NCBI GenBank assembly: GCA_029565065.1
Contig: JAKQOW010000021.1
Location: 1 to 45,774 of the forward strand
DNA: 45,774 bases
Reading direction: 5' to 3'
Origin: Acidobacteriota bacterium
Lineage (GTDB): Bacteria > Acidobacteriota > JAAYUB01
The stretch's first letter is position 1; every line of letters starts with the position of its first letter. Under the pieces are notes generated by a model that searched no databases, was not told the origin of the DNA, and was given only the letters and a program-made list of their open reading frames with translations. This document shows, in pieces, positions 1-7,177 of the stretch. Both the position numbers and the translations under genes were made by a program.

Positions 1-1
1 C

Positions 2-127
2 GAAATTCTGCAGATTCTCAGTGTCACCCTGTTTGAGAAAGTGCCTCTTATAGAAGTACTTACAAAATCTACCATGCCTGACGAAAAGAGCCCTCATTGC
101 AAGCAACTGAAACTATTCGACTTTTAA
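2..127 (+). pseudogene. IS4-family transposase, C-terminal fragment (cut by window edge)
   Basis: An open frame runs from the window edge to TAA at 125-127 and encodes 41 residues, containing LQILSVTLFEK and ending KQLKLFDF. A QILS-LFEK block followed by a short variable stretch and a terminal NQL-LFD/KQL-LFDF tail is the usual C-terminus of IS4-type DDE transposases; this is recalled family knowledge, not a search result. Just after the stop lies CCGGACAGTAGTG (about 128-139), which looks like an IS4-type terminal inverted repeat. The element would then end directly against the 175-bp repeat that starts at 141. The rest of the gene lies outside the window, so whether it is intact cannot be said. 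Confidence 0.55.
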
Positions 128-140
128 CCGGACAGTAGTG

Positions 141-315
141 ATAACGAATCAATTTGAAACTGTTCGGCTCATTGGCCAATTTCCGCCGCTCCTGCGGAGC
201 TCGGAATCCTCAATCCCTCCGTTAACCCGGACCTGTCGGTCCGGGCGACATGCCGCCGCCGCCGCAGGCGGCGGGATTCCGGCGACCCTGCTGCAGCGAG
301 CCGGCGCCGGGCGTC
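141..315 (+). repeat. 175-bp direct repeat, left copy, flanking Y1 transposase
   Basis: Matches 1092-1266 over the same 175-bp length with only scattered mismatches; both copies start at ATAACG and end at CCGGGCGTC. Each copy holds strong hairpins: CCCGGACC-TGTC-GGTCCGGG (perfect 8-bp stem, 4-nt loop) and CCGCCGCC-GCAG-GCGGCGGG. These are REP-like structures. The left boundary of similarity coincides with the presumed end of the IS4 element, so the IS may have truncated this copy. Confidence 0.85.
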
Positions 316-597
316 AATCGGTCCGGGTTACATTCCGCCGCCGTCGCGGGCGGCGGGATCGTGGCGAACACGCCGCGGGGAGTCGGTGCCGGGCGTCATC
401 AAAGTTGAGACGCTGAGACGCGGAGGCGGACAGGTGTGCCGGGGCTGCATCTGCCGGAATCGGCGCCGGGACCCGGCCGCGCAGGCGGCCGCGGAATGTA
501 GCCCGGGCCGAGAGGCCCGGGTGGGCGGCTCTCAGACAGCGTGGGAGAGCCGCGCGAGCGGCGGGAGAAATTGAACAGAGTCAGAAACCCATTCAAT
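316..597. repeat. REP-like hairpin mosaic
   Basis: Gene-free and very GC-rich. It contains further palindromes, such as CCCGGGCC-GAGA-GGCCCGGG near 502-521 and a GGCTCTC/GAGAGCC pair near 527-552. It also contains the motif GACGCTGAGACGCGGAG near 409-425, and a partial echo of the mosaic at 1505-1555 (a GCGGGAT run followed by GCGGGGAG). No convincing coding sequence: codon patterns here are those of repeats. Probably a block of palindromic units mobilised by, or left behind by, the neighbouring transposase. Confidence 0.6.
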
Positions 598-1050
598 TCA
601 ATCCAGCATGAATCTCTCGTCATAAGCGATTCCGTTCTTTTCCAGAAAAAGCCTCAGCTCATCTTCAAACGTCATTCGGCGATGATGCGTTTCCTGGTTT
701 CTGATGTAGTGACGCACCGCGGGCACAGCCGATTCACTCACCGTGAACGCAGAATAGCCCCGCTGCCAGGCAAATTTGGCCGATAACAGATGCTGGCTAT
801 TTATCCATTTAGACGCATTGGCTTTGACATCGCCGATGACTTTGGCCAGCGCCTTGGCGGGGCTGAATTTAGCCAGCATATGCACATGTTCACTGGTCCC
901 GCCAATTTCCAACAGTCGGCCTCCTTCGCCCCGGATCGCGCCGCCCAAGTAGGCGTAAAGGCGCTGCTGCCAATCGGTCTGGATCATCGGATACCGATGT
1001 TTCGTTGAAAAGATGATGTGGTACAACAAATTGGTAAATGTGTCCGCCAT
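598..1050 (-). CDS. Y1 (IS200/REP-associated-type) transposase
   Basis: A 150-residue Y1/HUH single-strand transposase, complete in length for the family. The HUH metal motif is HVH at residues 55-57, and the nucleophile is Tyr115 in YIRNQ, with Gln119 completing the usual Y-x3-Q arrangement. The N-terminus (HIIFSTKHRYPMI) is typical of the domain. AAAGGAG lies 7 nt upstream of the ATG at 1050. No tnpB partner is present. The gene sits alone between two 175-bp direct repeats rich in REP-like hairpins, which is the setting of REP-associated (RAYT) transposases rather than classical IS200. It probably cuts single-stranded DNA at hairpins. Intact, so possibly active. Confidence 0.9.
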   Translation of the reverse strand: MADTFTNLLYHIIFSTKHRYPMIQTDWQQRLYAYLGGAIRGEGGRLLEIGGTSEHVHMLAKFSPAKALAKVIGDVKANASKWINSQHLLSAKFAWQRGYSAFTVSESAVPAVRHYIRNQETHHRRMTFEDELRLFLEKNGIAYDERFMLD

Positions 1051-1091
1051 CAGCGATCTCCTTTCATTAGATTAATGCGCTTCTAGTATTA

Positions 1092-1266
1092 ATAACGGAT
1101 CAATCTGAAACTGTTCGACCCATGGGCTCAATCCCGCCGCTCCTGCGGAGCTCGGAATCCTCAATCCCTCCGCTGACCCGGACCTGTCGGTCCGGGCTAC
1201 ATCCCGCCGCCGCCGCAGGCAGCGGGATTCCGGCGACCCTGCTGCAGCGAGCCGGCGCCGGGCGTC
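1092..1266 (+). repeat. 175-bp direct repeat, right copy, flanking Y1 transposase
   Basis: Second copy of the repeat at 141-315, same orientation, starting 42 bp upstream of the transposase start codon. It carries the same perfect CCCGGACC/GGTCCGGG hairpin and a slightly changed CCGCCGCC/GCAGCGGG hairpin. Together the two copies frame 776 bp that contain the transposase gene. Confidence 0.85.
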
Positions 1267-1560
1267 GAAGCGGTGAGTTGGGGCTGGCCCGTCGGCCGCG
1301 AGTTCCAGCGGCAGGATGCGGTGATTCCGGCGGGATGAGAGGGGATTGAGGTGGAGCTGCAGGGGTAACTGGGTGATCTTGCCGTGGCCGAACTCGCGCA
1401 TGGAGTGCGCGAGGTACTACCATCGTGACGTGGTCGAGCTCGCGCACCGCAGCAGCGTGAGGTACTCAATCCTGCCGTATCCGAACGCGCGGCCGGAGGC
1501 CGCGAGATGCCGCCGCCGGCGGGATCCCGGCGAACCTGCTGCGGGGAGCCGATGAAAGGA
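1267..1560. repeat. REP-like mosaic right of the transposase
   Basis: Gene-free. Contains GAGCTCGCGCACCGCAGCAG (about 1437-1456), followed by the GCGCGGCCGGAGGCCGCG palindrome (about 1489-1506). Both motifs recur in swapped order at 5905-5970, showing a dispersed mosaic repeat family. The end (CGGCGAACCTGCTGCGGGGAG) resembles 360-385. Nothing else was recognised here. Confidence 0.6.
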
Positions 1561-1699
1561 TGGCGAACTTGGCAATTGATGTCACTTCAGATCCATTTTA
1601 AAATCAAATCTCGAAAAACGGTTTCTATCAGCTGCTTGAATAATCCTCCCAATTTCGCCGCTTAACGTACTAAACGGCATGCAGGCTAAGGAGCACATG

Positions 1700-3256
1700 A
1701 TGAAACGGGAAATCATTATTGGATGGCGGTTTTCGATCACGGCCGCATTCGTCCTTGTTGGTTGCTTCGGGTTATGTGCCGCCGAGGTTGATCTCAGCGG
1801 CACGTGGGAATTTGGTTCCGCCGGCCAATCGTGGACTTTTTCCTCATTGGGGAACAATCGCTACAACGCCGTCGAAAAGGGATACGGCAATGCCCGTGGT
1901 ACGGCAACCGTCAACGGCAATTCCTTCCGCCTCGATTTCACCTATTCCGGCGGCTCAGGGTATTTCGAGGGAACGATCGCTCCGGATGGCATGACGATCC
2001 AGACCATCCGACATTTTGACGGGGCAGGCTTCACCTTCCGCCGCCTTAGAAAATCCGGGGATTCGGCCATCAAGCCTCAGGAGACATCCAAACCCGCGCC
2101 CGGTTCCGACATGTCCGGCAAATGGAAATTTGGTCCCAAAGGAGAGTATTGGATGCTGACCCGGCTGCCTGATGGCCGCTATCGGGCCCAGGAATACGGA
2201 TTTGGTAGCGCCAGTGGCACCGCGACATTCACGGGGCGGGATTTTCGACTTGATTTCACGTTCGGCGGGGGCTCGGGATACTTCGTGGGCGTGGTTGACG
2301 CGGATCGCCGGACCATCAAGGCCGTTCGCCATCACGATATGGTCGATTTCACCTTCGAATATCTTGGACCGATCGAAGAGACTCCAAACGGGGACAGGGC
2401 GGCGTCACCGGCCGATAAGGAAACCGTCGGGAAACATCCCGACAGCCTCGCTTTCCCCGCAAACACGGGAGCATTCGCCACGGATGAATTCCACTGGAAA
2501 CGAGTGGACAACACGAACCACTGGGGAAAGACCTATTCCTTCCGGATCCAGGGTCCCGCCACCCTCACCTTCCGCTGTGTCATCCAGCCCTTCGACGGCC
2601 TCAGCTTCTTCAACAAGGTCGAACCCGTGTTCCGCCACAACTTCGCAGATGCCATGGAATTCGTGAAGGGCGGGGAGTCCTTCGACGGCAAGCCCCTCGA
2701 ATCCTACAGCGTCTCCGCGAGCTACCATCTCCATCGGAAAGTCCAAATCTACCACGCATGGTCGACCTGGAAGCTCCCTGCGGGCCATTCGTTCGAGGGG
2801 AAGGTCGAGGTCGGAGCGCCCGGCAACGACGCCGGCGCCTGGTATCAACATGCCGCAGATGCCTGGTTCGAGGTGGTCCCCGGTGACGTGGGAGGCGGCT
2901 CTCCTTCAGGTCCAGCCATCTCCAGCACTCCTGTGACGCCCGGTCAGGATACACCGCCCGCCAGGATTTCAGGCACGTACAATCTGGACGCCAACAACTA
3001 TTCCGGAAAGATCGAGATCGAGAACAGCGGTTCGCAGTGGAAAGTAAAGTTATGGTACGACGTTACCAAAAACTGGGAGACCATGACCGAAGTCCAATTC
3101 GACGCCAAAACCGGAACGCTGACGTTCGTCCGGCCATGGGTTGGGAAACCGCGCTTCCAGGTCTATACCGGAAAACTCTCCGGATCGACGATCACCGGCA
3201 CATTCACCGACGTGAACAGCCCGGGGAAGAGCTTCCCCTGGAAGGCGATCCGATAG
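1700..3256 (+). CDS. Secreted protein with two tandem ~85-residue beta-rich domains
   Basis: 518 residues from ATG 1700, chosen because AAGGAG (1688-1693) is 6 nt upstream; ATG 1697 is also possible. The N-terminus is a signal sequence with LVGC, so a lipoprotein is possible, and AEVD follows. Two clear tandem repeats come next: each begins D(L/M)SG-W-FG, passes through GYGNARGTAT or GFGSASGTAT and FRLDFT-GGSGYF, and ends near F-F-L. A middle region of about 160 residues contains WSTWKLPAG and AWFEVVP. The C-terminus (from SGTYNLDANN) is another beta-rich SGTY/TITGTFTD unit. No catalytic motif recognised. Base composition is less GC-rich than its neighbours, and it lies next to mobile DNA, so recent acquisition is plausible. 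Function unknown. Confidence 0.75.
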   Translation: MKREIIIGWRFSITAAFVLVGCFGLCAAEVDLSGTWEFGSAGQSWTFSSLGNNRYNAVEKGYGNARGTATVNGNSFRLDFTYSGGSGYFEGTIAPDGMTIQTIRHFDGAGFTFRRLRKSGDSAIKPQETSKPAPGSDMSGKWKFGPKGEYWMLTRLPDGRYRAQEYGFGSASGTATFTGRDFRLDFTFGGGSGYFVGVVDADRRTIKAVRHHDMVDFTFEYLGPIEETPNGDRAASPADKETVGKHPDSLAFPANTGAFATDEFHWKRVDNTNHWGKTYSFRIQGPATLTFRCVIQPFDGLSFFNKVEPVFRHNFADAMEFVKGGESFDGKPLESYSVSASYHLHRKVQIYHAWSTWKLPAGHSFEGKVEVGAPGNDAGAWYQHAADAWFEVVPGDVGGGSPSGPAISSTPVTPGQDTPPARISGTYNLDANNYSGKIEIENSGSQWKVKLWYDVTKNWETMTEVQFDAKTGTLTFVRPWVGKPRFQVYTGKLSGSTITGTFTDVNSPGKSFPWKAIR

Positions 3257-3473
3257 CAACCCATATCGGGAGTGAGGTGCGCACCAACAATGGATGACTG
3301 AAGTGTGGAGGACCGGCTGTCTTGCCAAAGGGCAAACTATAGGCTGATTGTCTAGCAGTCGGTGGCTTGTGGGTCGGCGCGGCATCAACGGAAAGGCTGT
3401 CGCGCGTGTTCTCTGACGGGTCAGTGTGTGGCCCCATAATTCGCTGGGATGAGTGGCTGGCAGGAGGCTTCAG

Positions 3474-4133
3474 ATGGGAAACGCAAAATTGTGGTACCAC
3501 GGCGGGATCGCCGGAGTGCTCGGCATCTGCTGCTACATCATGGCGATCCTCATTTCGTGGCCGGACACGCAGTGGGGCTTGTCCGTATCCGTGACCGTGG
3601 CCAGCGGGTTCCCGATTCTGGGGATCGTGGCGAGCTACGCCGTCTGCGACTACATCGCGGCGCCGCGGGCGACGGCGGCCAACCGGATCGCCCTCGGGTT
3701 CGCGATCGCGGGTTTTGCGACCCTCCTGGCGATGTTGCTGGTGCAGGTGGCCGTCAATTCCGCCCTGCCGGAGATCACCCGCGGTCTGGACGCGACCGCG
3801 GCGAAGGCGCTGACACGCGCCATGCGCATGGTCGACCTGGGCCTGGACGTGGCCTGGGACCTGCTGTACAGCACCGCGATGATCTTCTGGGGTTTCGCGT
3901 TGCGATCACGCCGCGAGTTCGGGCCGGGATGGGCGTTCCCGTCGATGGCCCTGGGCGCGCTGCTCATCGGCCTGAATGTGGCCACGTTTCCATGGCCCCC
4001 GGGCGACCACGGCTCGGTCGACCTCGGGCCCGTGGCGGCGCTGTTCATGCTGGCGCTGAATATCCGTTTGGCGTATCTTGGCTGGCGGGCCCTGCGCTCC
4101 GGATCGGAGCGGGACACGACTGCGGAGTCCTAG
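3474..4133 (+). CDS. Multi-pass membrane protein of unknown function
   Basis: 219 residues. Start ATG 3474 is favoured because AGGAGG (3462-3467) sits 6 nt upstream; an in-frame GTG at 3453 would only add seven residues and bury the ribosome site. About six hydrophobic segments can be seen (GGIAGVLGICCYIMAILI, the VTVASGFPILGIVASYAV region, IALGFAIAGFATLLAMLLV, LLYSTAMIFWGFAL, ALGALLIGLNVATF, VAALFMLALNIRLAYLGW). The layout recalls DUF4386-like small membrane proteins, but no family-defining motif was identified. Stands alone between the secreted repeat protein and a nitroreductase on the same strand. Confidence 0.75.
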   Translation: MGNAKLWYHGGIAGVLGICCYIMAILISWPDTQWGLSVSVTVASGFPILGIVASYAVCDYIAAPRATAANRIALGFAIAGFATLLAMLLVQVAVNSALPEITRGLDATAAKALTRAMRMVDLGLDVAWDLLYSTAMIFWGFALRSRREFGPGWAFPSMALGALLIGLNVATFPWPPGDHGSVDLGPVAALFMLALNIRLAYLGWRALRSGSERDTTAES

Positions 4134-4162
4134 CGGCAATCGCTATTCACTGAACCATGCCG

Positions 4163-4190
4163 GAATCCAGAGCGGCGTCGTGCCGCCGCA
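4163..4190. repeat. REP-like hairpin unit (matches 45487-45512)
   Basis: The core CCAGAGCGGCGTCGTGCCGC differs by one base from the copy near 45490. GCGGC (4172-4176) can pair with GCCGC (4182-4186). Short palindromic interspersed unit in the 3' flank of the membrane protein gene. Confidence 0.5.
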
Positions 4191-4286
4191 GTTCGGGAAT
4201 TTTTCATTATGCCCACCACCACTCGGACGCTATGATGGCCTCGGTTCGAAATGACCGCTCGTGAAAAACGGTTCGGAGGTGTGACG

Positions 4287-4922
4287 ATGGAGCTGTACGA
4301 AGCCATCGCGCGGCGGCGGACGGTGCGCGAGTTCCGGTCTGACCCGGTTCCCGAGACGTCCATCCGCCGGGTTCTGGCGGCGGGGCTGCGGGCGCCCTGC
4401 AACGCTCATCTCAAGTCCTGGCAGTTCGTCCTGCTGCGGGACCGCGACCGGCGGCGTCGCGCCGTGGCCGAGGGGCTTGGGGCCCGGGACATGAAAGACC
4501 CCGCGGAGATCGAGCGCTTCCTCCAGCGATTCACCGACGAGACGCTCAAGGCGGTGTACCGGCGGTCGCTCCCGCGGCAGCTCTCCATGATGCTCGAGGC
4601 GCCCGAGGTACTGGTCGTCTTCTACCGAATGAAGCCGCTGGCCGATTGCCGCTCGCTGTTCGAGCTGAATCCGCTGGCTTCGGCCTGGATGTGCATCGAA
4701 AACATCGTGCTGGCATTGGCCGCGGAAGGCCTGTACGGGTGCACCTACACGCCGTATGACGCGGCGGGGCTGAAGGAGGCGCTGGGCGTGCCGCCGGGCT
4801 GGGAGGCCGCCGCAATCATCCCCTTCGGCTATGCCCAAACGCCGCCGGAGCCCAACGAAGCGGAAGACGTCGCTTCCCGGCTGCATGTGGAAGCCTGGGT
4901 TGAGCCGGGCGTGTCCGTGTAG
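4287..4922 (+). CDS. Nitroreductase-family flavoprotein
   Basis: 211 residues from ATG 4287, which has GGAGG (4275-4279) 7 nt upstream; an ATG at 4251 lacks a ribosome site. The N-terminus ELYEAIARRRTVREF, followed by a hydrophilic helix, then LRAPCNAHLKSWQFVLL, is the classic nitroreductase-fold opening, where the Arg residues contact FMN phosphate. The C-terminal ALAAEGLYGCTYTPYD and IIPFGYAQTPPEP segments also match the family. Expected to be an NAD(P)H- and FMN-dependent cytoplasmic oxidoreductase acting as a dimer; the substrate cannot be told. The family can also include dehalogenase-like and BluB-like enzymes. No operon partner. Confidence 0.88.
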   Translation: MELYEAIARRRTVREFRSDPVPETSIRRVLAAGLRAPCNAHLKSWQFVLLRDRDRRRRAVAEGLGARDMKDPAEIERFLQRFTDETLKAVYRRSLPRQLSMMLEAPEVLVVFYRMKPLADCRSLFELNPLASAWMCIENIVLALAAEGLYGCTYTPYDAAGLKEALGVPPGWEAAAIIPFGYAQTPPEPNEAEDVASRLHVEAWVEPGVSV

Positions 4923-4988
4923 GTCGCGGCAGGCCGAGATAGCGGCGCCCCGGCGTCGCGGCGCTTCGGTTTCCCGCGGGCAATCGGC

Positions 4989-5438
4989 TCAGCCCGGAAA
5001 CGGTCCGGATCCGAACGCGACCGGGCCGAAGGGGTCCGCCGGGAGCCTGGCGAACCATCGCATCTCGCGCACTCTCGGTTCCCGCCCGAGGCCTTCGTGC
5101 AGTGCCGCGAGCACTCCACTCAGGGCCGGCGGTTGGCCTCGCCCGAGCAGACGCGACAGCAATCCCCGCCGTCCGGTCGCCTCCACGACCCAAACCCCGG
5201 CCTGCGGATCGTAGATGGAGCAGAGAACCTCAATCTGCTCTCGGCCCCCGCCGTGCCGCAGGATGAAAAACGGCTCGGCGTACTCAGGTCCCTCAACTAC
5301 GAGGTCTCCCTGCCGCAGCCACCGCGCCACGAGGTCGGCGAGCTCCCGTCCGGGCACCCGGTCGACGTCACGGGGCAGCGCCTTCAGGTCGGGAAATCCG
5401 GCATCGAAGTCACCGCGGATCGCGACGATGGTGTTCAT
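4989..5438 (-). CDS. Hypothetical protein, 149 residues
   Basis: Opens MNTIVAIRGDFDAGFPDLKAL and contains GDLVVEGPEYAEPFFILRH, then IYDPQAGVWVVEATGRRG, and ends in a Pro/Gly-rich tail. The alternation of acidic and hydrophobic residues and the strong wobble-GC bias look like a real soluble protein, and no better frame exists on either strand here. No signal peptide, membrane segment or known motif. The ribosome site is weak. It faces the nitroreductase gene convergently. Function unknown. Confidence 0.6.
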   Translation of the reverse strand: MNTIVAIRGDFDAGFPDLKALPRDVDRVPGRELADLVARWLRQGDLVVEGPEYAEPFFILRHGGGREQIEVLCSIYDPQAGVWVVEATGRRGLLSRLLGRGQPPALSGVLAALHEGLGREPRVREMRWFARLPADPFGPVAFGSGPFPG

Positions 5439-5462
5439 ATCGGCTTTGCCTCAAGCGCACAC

Positions 5463-5980
5463 GGGATGCGCTTCTAGAGTGTTCTTGGCCGTACTGTTTG
5501 GTGAAATTGCATTTCCAAGCATCTGCAAGAAAATTCTGCCGCGGCACGTTGACGGTGTCAACGAGTTGTTTCCTTGGTTTCGCCGGCCCGAATGGATATG
5601 TTCGCCGTCGTGAAGTACCTCGCGGCCTGTTGGCAGCGGGTGCCATGGACACAATCGGGGTGATGCCGTGGCGGTTTGGAGTGCGCCGGCTGGACTGCGC
5701 TCTGGATTTCCGAGAGACGCATCCGGCATGCGTTTGTTTTTCTCGCGCCCCTTCAGGGCGCGGGGCATACCGCGAGGCGCCGCCCGCTTGGGCCGGCGGC
5801 CCAGGCTATAGACCGCCGTCCCTCCGGGCCGGGCGCGTGCCGGCGATGTCGCTGATGGCTGCGACCCGGCAACACTGCACGATGAGGATGATGGTGTTGG
5901 AGTCGAACGCGCGGCCGGAGGCCGCGGGATACATGAATGGTCGAGCTCGCGCGCGGCAGCAGCGTGAGGTGCGGTGAATA
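5463..5980. repeat. Second REP-like mosaic, gene-free
   Basis: No credible gene. Shares with 1075-1086 the 12-mer ATGCGCTTCTAG (5466-5477). Shares with 1437-1506 the GAGCTCGCGC-GCAGCAGCGTGAGGT and GCGCGGCCGGAGGCCGCG blocks, here at 5945-5970 and 5911-5928. A hairpin GGGCC-GGCGGCCC lies near 5790-5803, followed by AGGCTATAGACCGCCGTCCC. This looks like a transposase-less sibling of the unit at 141-1560. Confidence 0.6.
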
Positions 5981-6061
5981 TTCGTTTCCGGCACGGGCGC
6001 GGTGACGGTATCATGGTTCCATGCCGGAGGTTCGGCACCAGCGCCGGTGGAGGAGGTTCCG

Positions 6062-6811
6062 ATGGACTGGTTGCGCAGTGTGGCCGTGGGCATCATCACC
6101 GCCGCGGCGGGCGGGGCGGGCGCGGGGTGGCTGGCGCACCTGTGCATCGGCTGGTACCGCATCAGCAGCCGCGAGGGGGCGTCCGGCTGCTTTCTCGTGG
6201 CCGTGGCCGGTTTCGGCTGCCTGGCCGGCCTAACCGTCGGTCTGGTCTGCGCCCGCATCGCGGCCGCCGGGGCCTCGGCCGGGTTTCTCCGGGAATTGGG
6301 ACTGGCGCTCGGCGTCACCGCGGCCCTGCTGGGCCTGGCCGCCCTGTTCTGCTGGCTGGGCGCCGACCGGCCGCCCACCCAGGGCGGACGGGAGCTGGAG
6401 GTGGAAGTCGAAGTTCGCCTGCCGGTCGGGCAGGTCCCGCAGCCGCTGCGCGACGACGAAATCCCGCCGTACGTGACCATCACCGCCGACTCGGGCGGCC
6501 GGCACCAGACCAGCGGCTCCCTCCGCGTGGCCGACGCCTGGCTGGAGGAGGGCCGCTGGATCGTCCCCGGAGCGGTGGCGCTGGAAACCAGCGATCCTGG
6601 CAAGACCCTGGGGGTTCGGCTCCCCGGGCAGGAGACGCAGTTTTTCCGCTTGCCGCTGCCCCCCCGGCCGAACCCGGCCGCCATGGGCTGGAGCCCGTGG
6701 CTGGACGAGCCGACCTTCGGCAACCTGAGCCCCGTCCCCCCCGCGGCGGCGTTGGCGGTGCGCTGCCGCGTGCGCGTCGCCGCGCCGGCTCCCGCCGCGT
6801 CCGCCCAGTGA
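6062..6811 (+). CDS. Membrane-anchored hypothetical protein
   Basis: 249 residues from ATG 6062, which has AGGAGG (6051-6056) 5 nt upstream; an in-frame ATG at 6002 is poorer. Three Ala/Gly-rich hydrophobic helices fill residues about 7-30, 42-68 and 76-100. A soluble Pro-rich domain follows, with ELEVEVEVRLPVGQ and a beta-like stretch EDSGGRHQ-type through ALETSDPGKTLGVRLPGQ. The C-terminus (AVRCRVRVAAPAPAA) is Ala/Pro-rich. No motif recognised. The gene is flanked by the REP mosaic on the left and converges on the gingipain-type gene to the right. Confidence 0.7.
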   Translation: MDWLRSVAVGIITAAAGGAGAGWLAHLCIGWYRISSREGASGCFLVAVAGFGCLAGLTVGLVCARIAAAGASAGFLRELGLALGVTAALLGLAALFCWLGADRPPTQGGRELEVEVEVRLPVGQVPQPLRDDEIPPYVTITADSGGRHQTSGSLRVADAWLEEGRWIVPGAVALETSDPGKTLGVRLPGQETQFFRLPLPPRPNPAAMGWSPWLDEPTFGNLSPVPPAAALAVRCRVRVAAPAPAASAQ

Positions 6812-7088
6812 AGCGCCCGCGACCATTCCAAACACTTCCTGAGGCTGGCCAACGCACGCCAAGGCGCCAAGACGCAATCCATCTGGCTTGATGGTGGGGC
6901 AGTCGGCTATGGTCGTGCCGAATTTTCGAGGCAGATAGAGTGGAACGGCTGTTGGCGATGTGTCCCGATCGCTCATCCGGAACGGATTGTCCCGCCGGAA
7001 GATGAACGGGTTGGGCGGAAAGTGACCGGCCACTTTTGTCCCGTCCGGCCTGGCGGCCTAGGCGCCTCTGCCAGCCGGTTCGGCCACC

Positions 7089-7120
7089 AAAAAAAACCGG
7101 CCCCCCCGCGGGGACCGGCC
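7089..7120 (-). terminator. Rho-independent terminator of the C25 peptidase gene
   Basis: On the minus strand, CCGGTCCCC-GCG-GGGG...CCGG forms a strong hairpin followed by a run of eight T. It lies about 60 bp past the stop codon at 7178, in the right orientation. Confidence 0.8.
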
Positions 7121-7177
7121 GATCGAGGTTATTCAAAATTCACCCGCCGGCCACTCGGGCCGGCGGGGCGGCTGGCG

